This document shows positions 19,601-27,559 of a stretch of 64,000 nucleotides of DNA, piece by piece. Where the stretch lies: assembly GCA_963726995.1 (NCBI GenBank), contig CAVSEP010000005.1:124001-188000 (forward strand), written 5' to 3'. The DNA is from DAIDKA01 sp963726995. GTDB taxonomy: Bacteria > Pseudomonadota > Gammaproteobacteria > Steroidobacterales > Steroidobacteraceae. The notes below the pieces were generated by a model, which worked only from the letters and a program-made list of their open reading frames with translations, had not been told where the DNA came from and ran no database searches. Both the position numbers and the translations under genes were made by a program. Each line of letters begins with the position of its first letter. Position 1 is the first letter of the stretch.

Positions 19601-20594
19601 CGTGCTGACACACCAGTCCGCCGTCTCGGCGGCGTTGCGTTCCGGCATCGGCCCGCTGACGGGGTTGACGCCAGATGCACTGCTCGCAATGCGGGCGACA
19701 CGTGTGGCCTCGGTCAAGGCGTCTGATCTGCCTGCGGGAAGTGCCAACGGCGCGTGGCTCGTCGAAGGACCCTCCAGCGCGTTGGACTGGCGTAATGAGT
19801 ACGTCTACTGGGTTCGTGCGGTGGATTCCGACAATCTTACGTCCGATTCCGATCTGGTCGACGTGCAACCGCTGAAGGTTAGCGCTAGCGCTCCGGCGGC
19901 ACTGAGCGCAACCTGGAGTCCGACCCAATGCGCCGTCAACCTCACCTGGCAGCGCACCGATCCAGACACGGCGGGCTTTCTGATCGAGCGAGAGCTCGTC
20001 CCGCAGAGCACGAGCGCTGGCGCGACGCCTGGTACTGCGGTCAGCAGTGGGGGACAGAGTATTACGACTGGATTGACCGTGGCCCAGCTCGTGCCGAACG
20101 ATTTCACCCAGCTGTCGGGGATCACCGCGGCCACGGCAAGCAGCTACTCAGATGGCTCGCCGTATCCGGATAACAGCTACCTCTATCGCGTCCGCACGAT
20201 TGATCAGGCTGGCAATGAGTCTGATCCGGCGGTGCTGACCTCGGCCGTGGTGATTCCGGACGGTTGCGGCGACACGAATATTCACCAGATCACGCAGACC
20301 TCTTCCCCCGGGACATCGACGTCTTCCTCCTCGCCCGCCGATTCGTCGGCAGGCTCGACCACAACCCCGACAGCGGGCGCCACATCGTCCGCTTCGTCCG
20401 CTTCGTCGGCATCGCCGCCGACGCCGTCGGCCCCTGCGGTTACGGCGCCAAAGCCGGCCGATGAAATCACGGTGCCGCGGTCACGATCCGGTTCTGACAC
20501 GGGCACGGCCGCACCAGTGATCTCGCCGCCGGCGCCGTCGGTTCCAAAGCCGGCTGATGACATTGATATCCCTGCCACGCGAGGTAAGCCATGA
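16623..20594 (+). CDS. Large exported protein with fibronectin-III-like repeats, 1323 aa
   Basis: A signal peptide (SAASVGLFLLVCPYPEAHVAAA) is followed by several Ig-like modules. Each shows a YxxYR or YLYRV strand, for example YTYRLASAKDG, YYVYRIVPLNRWNVPG and YLYRVRTIDQAGNESDP, the hallmark of fibronectin type III folds. Long Ala/Gly/Ser/Thr linkers separate them. The C-terminal 90 residues are low-complexity Ser/Thr/Pro with two repeated PKPADxIxxP motifs (PKPADEITVPRSRSG and PKPADDIDIPATRG). It overlaps the previous gene by 23 bp and the next by ATGA, so the three are almost surely co-translated. A surface-displayed matrix or adhesion protein is inferred. Confidence 0.7.
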   Translation: MSPIRSINKLSAASVGLFLLVCPYPEAHVAAAATNTTASVVMRAAAAVNAQGNIEIRVRWSLQDGWLPDGGFNLYRYDGAVVAAGTTAPLNKSPLGVVTDATAPTAVRTGNAHTIALASLLGKSTSAGPTTALPPLSTTVTRGASAQAQFDHLASAARTAHSPQAALATVATAAKSVAAAPAVSGGAGAAAGTAAAKVAVQPVKRATPTAVDVTMQARRTLLMGAALHPEVASVLGLAFDDPNVTAGQTYTYRLASAKDGTQLATTTITVSGDKSGLKPAAPSSLQAQQLNADSVALRWQRLSASDEAAIGVAQYDIYRLSLPDTMAASPANAQKVATQGVKLNDVPVIVTDNVGASPGAGASSVVGTEAASFFTDTTPPVASVAYRVTVTDIFGRTSDPAQLAFTVQDWHRPLPVPFVSVQLMPQQTAQQAAFLTARARQYHRTAPFFKNPLGTAPPLQQALVVWTPSYQDPRQNDIWGSSAAPAPGIAFQIYRIDTEQPGQAPVLLTPTPITPALTKAGQLPSAAPVSTLIPSVQLHANNARDALATAACLQIAQGTGSTAAQAGCTNVSANAQWENTLLSPLNVYTYTDTAISKDHYYQYLVVAVFTRNSQPSSPSTSNMLPYPDLTPPATVSNLTSSFTAATPLEAPHSAPTSASTAGGAGGASAGGSSSAVMASAKGGGTAVATKADRASGATHTSGFALNNWSAPLVKPPPRDWGGSLALSWTAGQQDAKYEIYRANATRPKSMQHAPAIPVTSGCASVGTSGAAPTGSGATHTTVAPTGGGSGAAHASGSYSSAALAHPCTSISAALVSMSWQTFGDPFGTGGAEGGLKDSDFVLLGTTQQPRYVDQLSRSDAEYYVYRIVPLNRWNVPGPLLSLAVRVPATLPPTRPKLMLGTPAADSGVQVEFVPDGDSGDEVVTYELWRSTLSQGGAAASGYSAGTAASAGMTANGNTAGSGAAGATGAKLALGANGSTAHNLTLVNSAARYGVLTHQSAVSAALRSGIGPLTGLTPDALLAMRATRVASVKASDLPAGSANGAWLVEGPSSALDWRNEYVYWVRAVDSDNLTSDSDLVDVQPLKVSASAPAALSATWSPTQCAVNLTWQRTDPDTAGFLIERELVPQSTSAGATPGTAVSSGGQSITTGLTVAQLVPNDFTQLSGITAATASSYSDGSPYPDNSYLYRVRTIDQAGNESDPAVLTSAVVIPDGCGDTNIHQITQTSSPGTSTSSSSPADSSAGSTTTPTAGATSSASSASSASPPTPSAPAVTAPKPADEITVPRSRSGSDTGTAAPVISPPAPSVPKPADDIDIPATRGKP

Positions 20595-21427
20595 CACCTT
20601 TCACGCCCCGCATTCTCCCCTGGGCTCTGATCGTCTTCGCCGCCAGTGCGAGCGCGGCGCTCGCTGACTCCCCGATGCCACCGGATGCCGATGGTTGCAA
20701 GGATTTCTTCGTCTCACGCCTGGCGGGGTACTTCATCGCGCATTGCGAGCAACATGACTTCGATCAGTACAAGTTCATGGGGGGCACGGACCAGGAGACA
20801 GCAGTCGAAGGAAAATATGTCGACATCCAGTACTACCAGCCCGAGGACGCGACGCCGAATTCCCCTCTCAAGGTCGAGCGCAACTACGAGAATGCGCTGA
20901 GCGCTTCCGGGTGGACCATCCTGGACAAGGGTGATGGTTATCTGACAGCGAAGCAGATCAAGAATGGCACGGAACGATGGGTGGAGCTCAGTCACAACGA
21001 CGGCAATGGGTACGTACTCGATCTGGTGCAGAAAGCCGGAATGGCCCAATCGGTGGTCACCGCGGAGGACATGACCACGGCCCTCAATCGCGATGGTCGG
21101 ATCTCGCTGCACATCAATTTCGACACGGGCAAGTCGACTATCAAGCCCGATTCGCTGCCGATCGTCGATCAGATCGTTGCAATGATGAAGGCCAGCGCGG
21201 GTCTTAGGCTTTCCGTGGAAGGCAATACGGACAATGTCGGCTCCGCGCAGGCCAACAAGACCTTGTCGTTGGCGCGTGCGCAGGCTGTGGTTGCCGCGGT
21301 ATCGAGTGCTGGTGTTGCCGCCTCGCGCATGGCAGCTGTCGGTCATGGACAGGACAGTCCGGTCGCGGATAACAGCACTGACGCAGGGCGTGCCCAGAAC
21401 CGCAGAGTGGATCTCGTCAAGAATTGA
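20591..21427 (+). CDS. OmpA-family envelope protein, 278 aa
   Basis: A signal peptide (PRILPWALIVFAASASAALA) precedes a DADGCKDFFVSRL domain of about 140 aa and a C-terminal OmpA/MotB peptidoglycan-binding domain. The latter shows INFDTGKSTIKPDS, VEGNTDNVG, the LSLARAQAV helix and GHGQDSPVADN...GRAQNRRVDLV. It should bind diaminopimelate in peptidoglycan via the Asp of TDN and the Arg of LARAQ. It begins in the ATGA overlap of the 1323-aa protein gene, which suggests that it anchors that protein series to the wall. A shorter paralogue follows immediately. Confidence 0.85.
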   Translation: MTPFTPRILPWALIVFAASASAALADSPMPPDADGCKDFFVSRLAGYFIAHCEQHDFDQYKFMGGTDQETAVEGKYVDIQYYQPEDATPNSPLKVERNYENALSASGWTILDKGDGYLTAKQIKNGTERWVELSHNDGNGYVLDLVQKAGMAQSVVTAEDMTTALNRDGRISLHINFDTGKSTIKPDSLPIVDQIVAMMKASAGLRLSVEGNTDNVGSAQANKTLSLARAQAVVAAVSSAGVAASRMAAVGHGQDSPVADNSTDAGRAQNRRVDLVKN

Positions 21428-21497
21428 ACGCTCGACTACGGGCGGGAGCTGCAAGCGCCCGTCGGGTACATTAATGAAGCCATCTGAGGAAAACACT

Positions 21498-22325
21498 GTG
21501 ACGAAGGAGCGCCTTCATTCGCACAGGCCGAAAGCCGGGCTATGCATCGCGACGCGCATTCTGCCGTTCGCACCGATCGACTTCGCCGCCGGTGCGAGTG
21601 TGTCGCGCGCCGACTCCTCGATGCCGTCGGATGCGGACGGCTGCAAAGACTTCTGTGTCTCGCGGCTTGCCGGCTACAACATAGCCGATTGCGCGCAGAG
21701 CGACTTCGACTTGTTCGTCTTCGCGGACGGGCAGAGCGCACATACCACCGTGGAAGGCAAGATCGTTCACGACACCCACTATCAGCCCGCTCATACGGCG
21801 CCGAACTCGAAGGCACTCGTCAACCAAAACTCTATGAATGCCTTGCGGGCGAACGGCTCGACCGTGGTCTACGAGGATCGCGATAGCGTGGTGGCCAAGC
21901 AGATCAAGAACGGCGCAGAGCGATGGGTGCTGGTCGACGGCAACGGCGGCTCCTACTACATGCTACATCTCGCCAAGCAGGCTGGCATGCAGCAGTCGGT
22001 AGTCACCGCGGATGACATGAGCACCGCCCTGAACCGCAACGGTCGCATCTCCCTGCGCATCAACTTCGATACGGGCAGGAGCACGATCAAACCAGACTCG
22101 CTGCCGATGATCGACCAGATTGCCGCAACGATGAAAGGTAATGGCGCGCTTCAGATATCGGTCGAGGGCAACACCGACAACCTCGGTGAGCCGCAGTCGA
22201 ACCTGGTGATCTCGCGGGCACGTGCGCAGTCGGTGGTCGGCCACGGCCAGGAAGACACGGTCGCAGACAACAGCACTGAGGACGGCCGGGCGGAGAATCG
22301 TCGGGTCGATCTGGTGAAGAAGTGA
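21498..22325 (+). CDS. OmpA-family paralogue with internal deletion, 275 aa
   Basis: A tandem duplicate of the gene at 20591-21427. Both have the DADGCKDFxVSRLAGY domain, the KQIKNGxERWV stretch and the INFDTGxSTIKPDSLP OmpA core. The preferred start is GTG at 21498 with GAGGA 8 nt upstream; ATG at 21474 is also possible. Two features suggest relaxed constraint. About 16 residues are missing between ARAQSV and VGHGQ, removing a helix of the OmpA fold. The signal peptide core is also interrupted (ILPFAPIDFAAGASVSRA contains an Asp and prolines). It may be a degenerating or re-purposed copy. Confidence 0.75.
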   Translation: MTKERLHSHRPKAGLCIATRILPFAPIDFAAGASVSRADSSMPSDADGCKDFCVSRLAGYNIADCAQSDFDLFVFADGQSAHTTVEGKIVHDTHYQPAHTAPNSKALVNQNSMNALRANGSTVVYEDRDSVVAKQIKNGAERWVLVDGNGGSYYMLHLAKQAGMQQSVVTADDMSTALNRNGRISLRINFDTGRSTIKPDSLPMIDQIAATMKGNGALQISVEGNTDNLGEPQSNLVISRARAQSVVGHGQEDTVADNSTEDGRAENRRVDLVKK

Positions 22326-22729
22326 GCGCGCGAAAGTGGCTGCGGGCCAGTGCCACGTTGCTTTTGGCGGTGCTCGCGATCGAGCTCTTGTGCGCTCCGG
22401 GGGCCGTGCGCGCCGACAACCTGGTGACGCGTGCAACGGTTGGCGTCCGGCCGGCCAGGTTTACAGGGAAGTGCCCCGCCCATCTGACCTTTGTCGGTAC
22501 GATCACCGTCAGCCGACAACCGGTGTTCGTCGAGTACGTGTGGTTGCGTAGCGATGGCGCGCAGAGCGCGCGGCAGCGCATTGAGGTGCGCGGCAAGGGC
22601 CGCGGCGTTACTGACACGTGGGATCTTGGGGCGTCAAATATCAGGCGGCAGGTCTGGGAGAGGTTGCGCATCTTGTCTCCGAACGGACTGACTTCCGCGC
22701 CAGCCACCGCGCACATCGACTGCAGTTAG
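22322..22729 (+). CDS. Small secreted protein, 135 aa
   Basis: GTG start overlapping the TGA of the OmpA paralogue (GTGA), so translation is coupled. The signal peptide is LRASATLLLAVLAIELLCAPGAVRA. The mature part of about 105 aa looks like one beta-sandwich (FVGTITVSRQPVFVEYVWLRSDG) with two cysteines, one near the start (GKCPAH) and one at the extreme C-terminus (HIDCS), probably paired. I do not recognise a family. Membership of the exported gene series is clear from the overlap. Confidence 0.65.
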   Translation: MSARKWLRASATLLLAVLAIELLCAPGAVRADNLVTRATVGVRPARFTGKCPAHLTFVGTITVSRQPVFVEYVWLRSDGAQSARQRIEVRGKGRGVTDTWDLGASNIRRQVWERLRILSPNGLTSAPATAHIDCS

Positions 22730-22763
22730 CCGTACCTGCATCAACTCACTGAGGGCGAAAATC

Positions 22764-23252
22764 GTGCATTTTAAGCGTCTCGATCTGCAAAGAGCTCTGC
22801 TGGCGACGCTGTCGCTGCTGGTTTCCGCGGCTACCGCCGTGTCGGTAGCGGACACTCCGACCAGGTCGCCGACGGCCGCCGAACCGGGTTGGCAAAGAGT
22901 CGTCGCACGCAAAGGCGGCTGCGTCATGTATGTCCCTGCGGACTGGAAAGTCGATCCGGTCGTGAAGGCCGCGGCGGGCCTTGCGGATCGGTCGGCCAGC
23001 GCCGTGATCAGCCTTGCGGATTCGGTGAGTACGCTCGCTGCGGTCAAACCGGTGATGGAAAGTAACTTCAAGCCGGACAAGACCTTCGAGGACAGCGCGC
23101 AACGGCTTTGGTACGAGTACCGGCTGAATGCGCGGATCAACTTCTACGTGGGCGTTCCGGTCAAGGGCGGCGTTTGTGGCGCACAGATTTCGTTCAAGCC
23201 CGAAAAAGAGGCGATTGGCAAGAAGATCGCGGCATCGGTCGGCGCCGGCTAA
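22764..23252 (+). CDS. Small secreted protein, 162 aa
   Basis: GTG start at 22764 with GAGGG 8 nt upstream. The signal peptide is RALLATLSLLVSAATAVSVA. The mature domain resembles a compact lipoprotein-like alpha/beta fold (GGCVMYVPADWKVD, ASAVISLADS, LWYEYRLNARINFYVGVP, GVCGAQISFKPEKEA) with two cysteines. The MYVPADWK pattern is seen in small PsbP/DUF1795-like proteins, but the match is too weak to name. It is co-directional with its neighbours, 34 bp after the previous gene. Confidence 0.6.
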   Translation: MHFKRLDLQRALLATLSLLVSAATAVSVADTPTRSPTAAEPGWQRVVARKGGCVMYVPADWKVDPVVKAAAGLADRSASAVISLADSVSTLAAVKPVMESNFKPDKTFEDSAQRLWYEYRLNARINFYVGVPVKGGVCGAQISFKPEKEAIGKKIAASVGAG

Positions 23253-23322
23253 TCGCTCCGGCATGCGTACCCCCGTCAGCAGACGACGGGTCGTGCCGAC
23301 CCGCACTACAAGGAGACCTGCA

Positions 23323-23970
23323 ATGCACCCTCATATCCGCACTCTGGCACTGGTATTCATGGTGGCGGCGACCGGTACGGTGGCCGCTGCGGACACCGGT
23401 ACGCTTTGGCACGTCACGACTTCCATCTCCGGGCCGGGGATGAGCCCGCCCGCGCGTGTCACCGATGTGTGCGTTACCGGCGGCAAGCAGGATCAGCCGC
23501 CTCCTGCGGGGCAGAGTGATTGCCAATATACCGAGTTGTCGCGCAGCGGAACCACGGTGCGCTACGCGGTTCAATGCAGCACAATGAAAGGGACGGGCGA
23601 GATTTCCTACACCCCCGATCACTACAGCGGCAAGTTCGACATGCAGGCGGCACAGGGTGCGGTAAGCGCCACTTACGAAGGTCGGAAGCTCGGGACCTGC
23701 ACGGGCGCGGGCGCTAACAGCGGCACGCAGCTCGGCAACGGCGCCCGTCGTGACGGCGTGGACGGGCAGACCGATCAGGGCACCCGCGCTCCCGGTGCCT
23801 TCGGCGCAGTCGGGTCAGAGGTGAAATCTGGTATCTCGACGGGTGCGGGCGAAGTGAAGGACGCCGCCACGGACGTGGCGACGGACGCGGCACAGTCCGT
23901 CAAGGATAACGCCACACAGTCTGTAAAAGACCGGGCTGAGAGCGTGCTGCACGGACTGTTTGGCCGCTAG
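23323..23970 (+). CDS. DUF3617-type secreted protein, 215 aa
   Basis: ATG at 23323 with AAGGAG upstream fixes the start. A signal peptide (LALVFMVAATGTVAAA) leads into a DUF3617-like domain: LWHVTTSISGPGMSPP, a Cys in DVCVTGGK, DCQYTE, a Cys in VQCSTMKGTGEI, and ending LGTCTG. The C-terminal 75 residues are an added charged helical tail with KDAATDVATDAAQSVKDNAT repeats reminiscent of LEA/stress-type helices. It is the last gene of the exported series; a small inverted repeat at 23977-23999 follows. Confidence 0.75.
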   Translation: MHPHIRTLALVFMVAATGTVAAADTGTLWHVTTSISGPGMSPPARVTDVCVTGGKQDQPPPAGQSDCQYTELSRSGTTVRYAVQCSTMKGTGEISYTPDHYSGKFDMQAAQGAVSATYEGRKLGTCTGAGANSGTQLGNGARRDGVDGQTDQGTRAPGAFGAVGSEVKSGISTGAGEVKDAATDVATDAAQSVKDNATQSVKDRAESVLHGLFGR

Positions 23971-23976
23971 CGGACG

Positions 23977-23999
23977 CTGCTTCTGGGCGACGGAAGCAG
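23977..23999 (+). terminator. Weak stem-loop after the exported gene series
   Basis: CTGCTTC (23977-23983) and GAAGCAG (23993-23999) pair perfectly around a 9-nt loop, 6 bp past the last gene. There is no T-tract. Confidence 0.35.
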
Positions 24000-24184
24000 T
24001 CAATCCGCCGGCACGTCTTGTTAAGCGTCGCACTCAGAATTGCCGATTATGTTGCTCAGCGGATGGCCGCTTACCTCACCCGTAACCGGTCATTGCAGTG
24101 CACTATCGGCCAAGACCGGACGGTGGAGGGTCGAGACTGAATGCCACATAGCTGACGTTCAATCTCGCCGGTACAATTCCCGAA

Positions 24185-24787
24185 GTGGTGGCTTTGATTC
24201 AGAAGGTCGTACGCCAGTTTCATCGGTCGTTTGGCAGTTATCCGGACGCTCAAGTGAATTCTATCTCCTCGATCGGCGACTGTAGTGCGATCAAGCTGCG
24301 CTCCGTCGACATTCCGAGGCTGGCGGACCTATGCCTCGCCTGCAAGGCATTCTACGAGCTCGTCGAAGGGCAGGCGCCTACCGATGAGACGGCAGCAAAC
24401 ATTCTTGGTCCGCTCGACCCAGAGTACGCGCACGGGATTAAGCATGTGTGGGGGGTGGAGATGCATGGCGATCTAGTGGCCGTCGCTGAGTTACTGCAAG
24501 GTCATCCGACACCTTACGAGTGGTATATAGGGCTACTCCTTGTGACACCCCACCGGAGACGTGAAGGCTTGGGCGCGCAATTCAGCCGGATGATCCTGGA
24601 ATGGATCGCCCTTCGTGGAGGCGCCACTGTTCGTCTCGTCGTTCATCAGCAAAACGTGGCCGCTCAAAGGTTCTGGCAAAAGCAAGGATTCTCGGCTGAA
24701 CGAGAGTTGAAGAAGAAGTCTGGTCGGCTTCAGGGGCAGGTGTCGGTCTTCGTGCGTTCTCTCGGAGAGCCGGGTGACGGCAAATAA
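24185..24787 (+). CDS. GNAT-family N-acetyltransferase, 200 aa
   Basis: The acetyl-CoA binding motif A is visible as LLVTPHRRREGLGAQFSRM (R-x-x-G-x-G/A type). A motif-B-like VHQQNVAAQRFWQKQGFS follows, which is the usual GNAT N-x-x-A-x-x-F/L-Y-x-K-x-G-F signature. The substrate is unknown. GTG at 24185 is the longest start; an internal start is possible because the first 30 residues show no domain. It stands alone between the exported series and small relic ORFs, and could be a resistance-type or protein acetyltransferase. Confidence 0.75.
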   Translation: MVALIQKVVRQFHRSFGSYPDAQVNSISSIGDCSAIKLRSVDIPRLADLCLACKAFYELVEGQAPTDETAANILGPLDPEYAHGIKHVWGVEMHGDLVAVAELLQGHPTPYEWYIGLLLVTPHRRREGLGAQFSRMILEWIALRGGATVRLVVHQQNVAAQRFWQKQGFSAERELKKKSGRLQGQVSVFVRSLGEPGDGK

Positions 24788-24858
24788 CTCGATGTCCGCC
24801 TTGAGCCACGCTTGCTATCGACACAAGTGCTGGGTCCAGCGCCTTGCCTGCGAACAAT

Positions 24859-25092
24859 TCAAGACTCTGAGCGAAAGGAAGAATACACGTTCACCGTGAT
24901 CTGCTTGAACGAAGGATCCGCCGGGATATTGAACACGATGTCAAGCATTTCCACTTCTCCCAGTTGCTCGATTCCGTCTGCAGCTTTCCGCAGCAGTTTA
25001 GCCGCGTCCCCTCTGTGATTTGTGATTGAGAAATGATTGCACGTCCACTTCTCGGCCTGTCCGCGCAGTCCGCGCCGCTTGCTCTTTGCCAT
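24859..25092 (-). CDS. Small conserved-looking protein, 77 aa
   Basis: The start at 25092 is set by a perfect AGGAGG 6-7 nt upstream on the minus strand. The basic N-terminus (MAKSKRRGLRGQAEKWTC) is followed by a likely alpha/beta fold (HFSITNHRGDAAKLLRKAADGIE, MLDIVFNIPADPSFKQITVNVYS). The family is unrecognised. The good ribosome site and balanced composition argue that it is expressed. It lies in a stretch with other possible mobile-element leftovers. Confidence 0.55.
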   Translation of the reverse strand: MAKSKRRGLRGQAEKWTCNHFSITNHRGDAAKLLRKAADGIEQLGEVEMLDIVFNIPADPSFKQITVNVYSSFRSES

Positions 25093-25211
25093 GAAATCCT
25101 CCTGAACAAAATGGAAGCATGGCCCATCCATAAATTCTCGGCCCGGATGTGAGACGCCGATTCACGGACGGGACTGAATAGACAGCAGGAGGATCTGAGT
25201 TCGCACGGCAC

Positions 25212-25604
25212 TTGCGCGAACTAGGCGCCCCTGCCAACGCGACAGAGTGTTACGTGCGTGGGGAAACGGGTCCGCGCAACTCGGATGGGCTCTACCGGGA
25301 AAGTCTGCGCGGTGACTCGACGCATATGCGCGAGCGTGCCCAAGACGTGGCACGAGATCTGTCGCGAGAAATCACGCAAGTCGAATCGGGAATTGGGAAG
25401 CTAGTGAAGACTCGCAATAGCGTTCAACGAGCCTGGTGGAAGGTCAGCGAGATCTTGATCCGAGAGAAACGGCCGCACCTTGCTGCTCAAGTTAGACGAT
25501 TCGCGGAGCGGATGCCGACCCCCATGACCGAGCGCGAGCAGGTGGCTCGCACGTTGTTCGATGGCACCCGTCTTCCGCCTGTTCGAGAGGGGCCGAGTCA
25601 CTGA
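25212..25604 (+). CDS. Hypothetical helical protein, possibly conjugation-related fragment, 130 aa
   Basis: The sequence is charged and helical (MRERAQDVARDLSREITQVESGIGKL, then WWKVSEILIREKRPHLAAQVRRFAERMPTPMTEREQVA; ends quoted only as landmarks). The RRFxxRMPxPxTERE pattern reminds me of C-terminal tails of plasmid or ICE relaxase-type proteins, but this is from memory and weak. Only a TTG at 25212 is available, 20 nt after an AGGAGG at 25187-25192, so the true start may differ or the 5' end may be lost. The following 300 bp (25605-25907) show no supportable gene. Confidence 0.35.
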   Translation: MRELGAPANATECYVRGETGPRNSDGLYRESLRGDSTHMRERAQDVARDLSREITQVESGIGKLVKTRNSVQRAWWKVSEILIREKRPHLAAQVRRFAERMPTPMTEREQVARTLFDGTRLPPVREGPSH

Positions 25605-25907
25605 CCGAGGGCGGGCGAGCACCGGTGATGGCTCCCGGAATCTACGGCCGATATTATCTGCACACTATATGTTGCCAGAGGGAGATAGGCGATTGCAGGT
25701 TCAAAATCTGGGACCTGCAGCCAATTTGACGGACTCTTTGCGGCGCGAGGGCTCAGTCCATTTAAAAAGTGAGCATTTTGAGCGTTCTGCAAACGAAGCG
25801 ACATCGGGTGGCGAGAGCCGGCCAGCCATCGGACCCGAGAACCCCAAAGCTGCAAATCCTTTCAGGCGACTATCTGCGCCGGTAGAAGCCACAGATGTCT
25901 GCGTTGC

Positions 25908-27440
25908 TCAAATCACCACGAATTGGCCCATCATGCCCGCATCCTCATGCTCCAGAATGTGGCAGTGGTACATGTATGGATTCTGTGGGTCGGCGAAGTC
26001 CGAAAATTCACCGATAACGCGCACCGCCGAACCTGGATCGACGAGTACCGTATCCTTAAGACCCAACTCGTTCGGCATCCGAGGATCGCCATCACGGTTA
26101 AGCACGCGAAACTGTATGTCGTGAATGTGAAATGAGTGGGTTAGTGGAGTTGCGTTCCGAATCTCCCAAATTTCGGTGCTCCCCAACGGAACCTGCACAT
26201 CTATCCGGCTCTTGTCCATCGAGCGGCCATTGATCCCCATCGAGCCGTCCATTCTGCTGCCACCCATCATTCCTCCCATACCCATTCTGCCGCCACCCAT
26301 CATTCCCCCCATGCCCATCATGGCCATGTCCAGCGTGAAGATGCGGGTACGTGCGGCTTGCGCCGGGCTCCAACTTGGCACCCGGATTAGCCGCTCGGGA
26401 ACCGATAGGTCTGTCGTCTCCAACTTTGCCGCTCGCAGCTCGATGATCGGGAACGTCTCGGTATTGCCCGCCATCCCACCCATCATCATGCCCGGTCCCA
26501 TTCCGCCCGCGGTGACGGAATCTGGATAGCTCATCAATCTGATCGCCCGACTGGTCTGCATATCAAGGAGCAGTTCAACACGCTCGCCTGGACCGAGCCG
26601 TACTCGGTGCTGGCGGACCGGCCGCTCCAGTAGGCTACCATCTGAGCCGATGACCAAAAGGTCAGCCGCATCATCGCGGCCGAGCGTGTAGATGCGGGAG
26701 TTTGAAGCATTAAGGATTCGCACGCGGGTACGCTGTCGACGTAAGACCAAATGTGGGTCGACGGTACCATTGACCAAGATAACGTTGCCCTTGTAGCCGG
26801 ACATCATGTCGGGCATGGCCGACAAATAGTCGAAGCTGCCGTCGCGATTGAAACGGCGGTCCTGGATTACAAGCGGAATGTCGTCCACGCCATATTCCGA
26901 CGGAAGATGGAGTGACCGGCTCTCCTCGTCCTCGATTAGGAAGAGGCCGGCTAGCCCCCGTAACACCTGCTCACCGGTCCGCCCCAATAAGTGCGAGTGA
27001 TACCAACACAGCGAGGCTTTCTGTTTGATTACAAACGACGGCTCCCAAATCGCTCCTGGCTCAACAACTTGGTGCGGACCACCATCGTAACGCGCGGGCA
27101 CGTGCAAGCCATGCCAATGCAAGGTTGTAGGCTCAGTGAGCGTGTTCTTCACGCGGAGCGTTACGCGATCGCCGGCGCGGCACCGAATTGTCGGGCCTAA
27201 GTAGGCACCATTGATTCCGAGTGTTGGTGTTGAAATGCCCGGCAGGAATTCAGATTTCCCGGCTGCTGCGCTGAGTTCGCAAGTCTTTCCGTTGGCTCCA
27301 GGAGTGCCTTCGAGCAATGCTGGAATCTTGAGCGGGTTTGGAAAGCGTCCAGTCTCTGCGGCAAGGATGCGTGACTGACTGAAAAAGGCGGCAGTCGCTG
27401 CCGTGGTTCCTATTACAACGTCACGACGGGAAATCATCAT
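25908..27440 (-). CDS. CueO-like multicopper oxidase, 510 aa
   Basis: A periplasmic cuprous oxidase that would convert Cu(I) to less permeable Cu(II). An SRRDVVIG twin-arginine signal starts the protein. Copper ligands are all present: HWHGLHVP, WYHSHLLGRTG, HSFHIHDIQF and YHCHILEHEDAGM. Between domains 2 and 3 is a Met/Gly-rich insertion (MGMGGMMGGGRMGMGGMMGG and related, about residues 375-410), the CueO hallmark of an extra Cu(I)-binding lid. The preceding gene on the same strand is the P-ATPase remnant, 120 bp away. It is distinct from the CopA-type oxidase at 32299-34083. Confidence 0.92.
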   Translation of the reverse strand: MMISRRDVVIGTTAATAAFFSQSRILAAETGRFPNPLKIPALLEGTPGANGKTCELSAAAGKSEFLPGISTPTLGINGAYLGPTIRCRAGDRVTLRVKNTLTEPTTLHWHGLHVPARYDGGPHQVVEPGAIWEPSFVIKQKASLCWYHSHLLGRTGEQVLRGLAGLFLIEDEESRSLHLPSEYGVDDIPLVIQDRRFNRDGSFDYLSAMPDMMSGYKGNVILVNGTVDPHLVLRRQRTRVRILNASNSRIYTLGRDDAADLLVIGSDGSLLERPVRQHRVRLGPGERVELLLDMQTSRAIRLMSYPDSVTAGGMGPGMMMGGMAGNTETFPIIELRAAKLETTDLSVPERLIRVPSWSPAQAARTRIFTLDMAMMGMGGMMGGGRMGMGGMMGGSRMDGSMGINGRSMDKSRIDVQVPLGSTEIWEIRNATPLTHSFHIHDIQFRVLNRDGDPRMPNELGLKDTVLVDPGSAVRVIGEFSDFADPQNPYMYHCHILEHEDAGMMGQFVVI

Positions 27441-27559
27441 GTCTCACCTCGATCAAAATAATCTTATCATTCGACCCGATTGTGTTCGTTGACGCAGATC
27501 AATCCTTGACTCATCCGCCGCGGGTGAGTCGCGCATTGCGCGCAACCCTTGGATCAACG

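Noticed and set aside
25605..25907. Possible gene in the 300-bp gap before the CueO-like oxidase
   Set aside because: Only short frames without ribosome site or domain; the overlapping + frame from 25561 runs into the oxidase gene.
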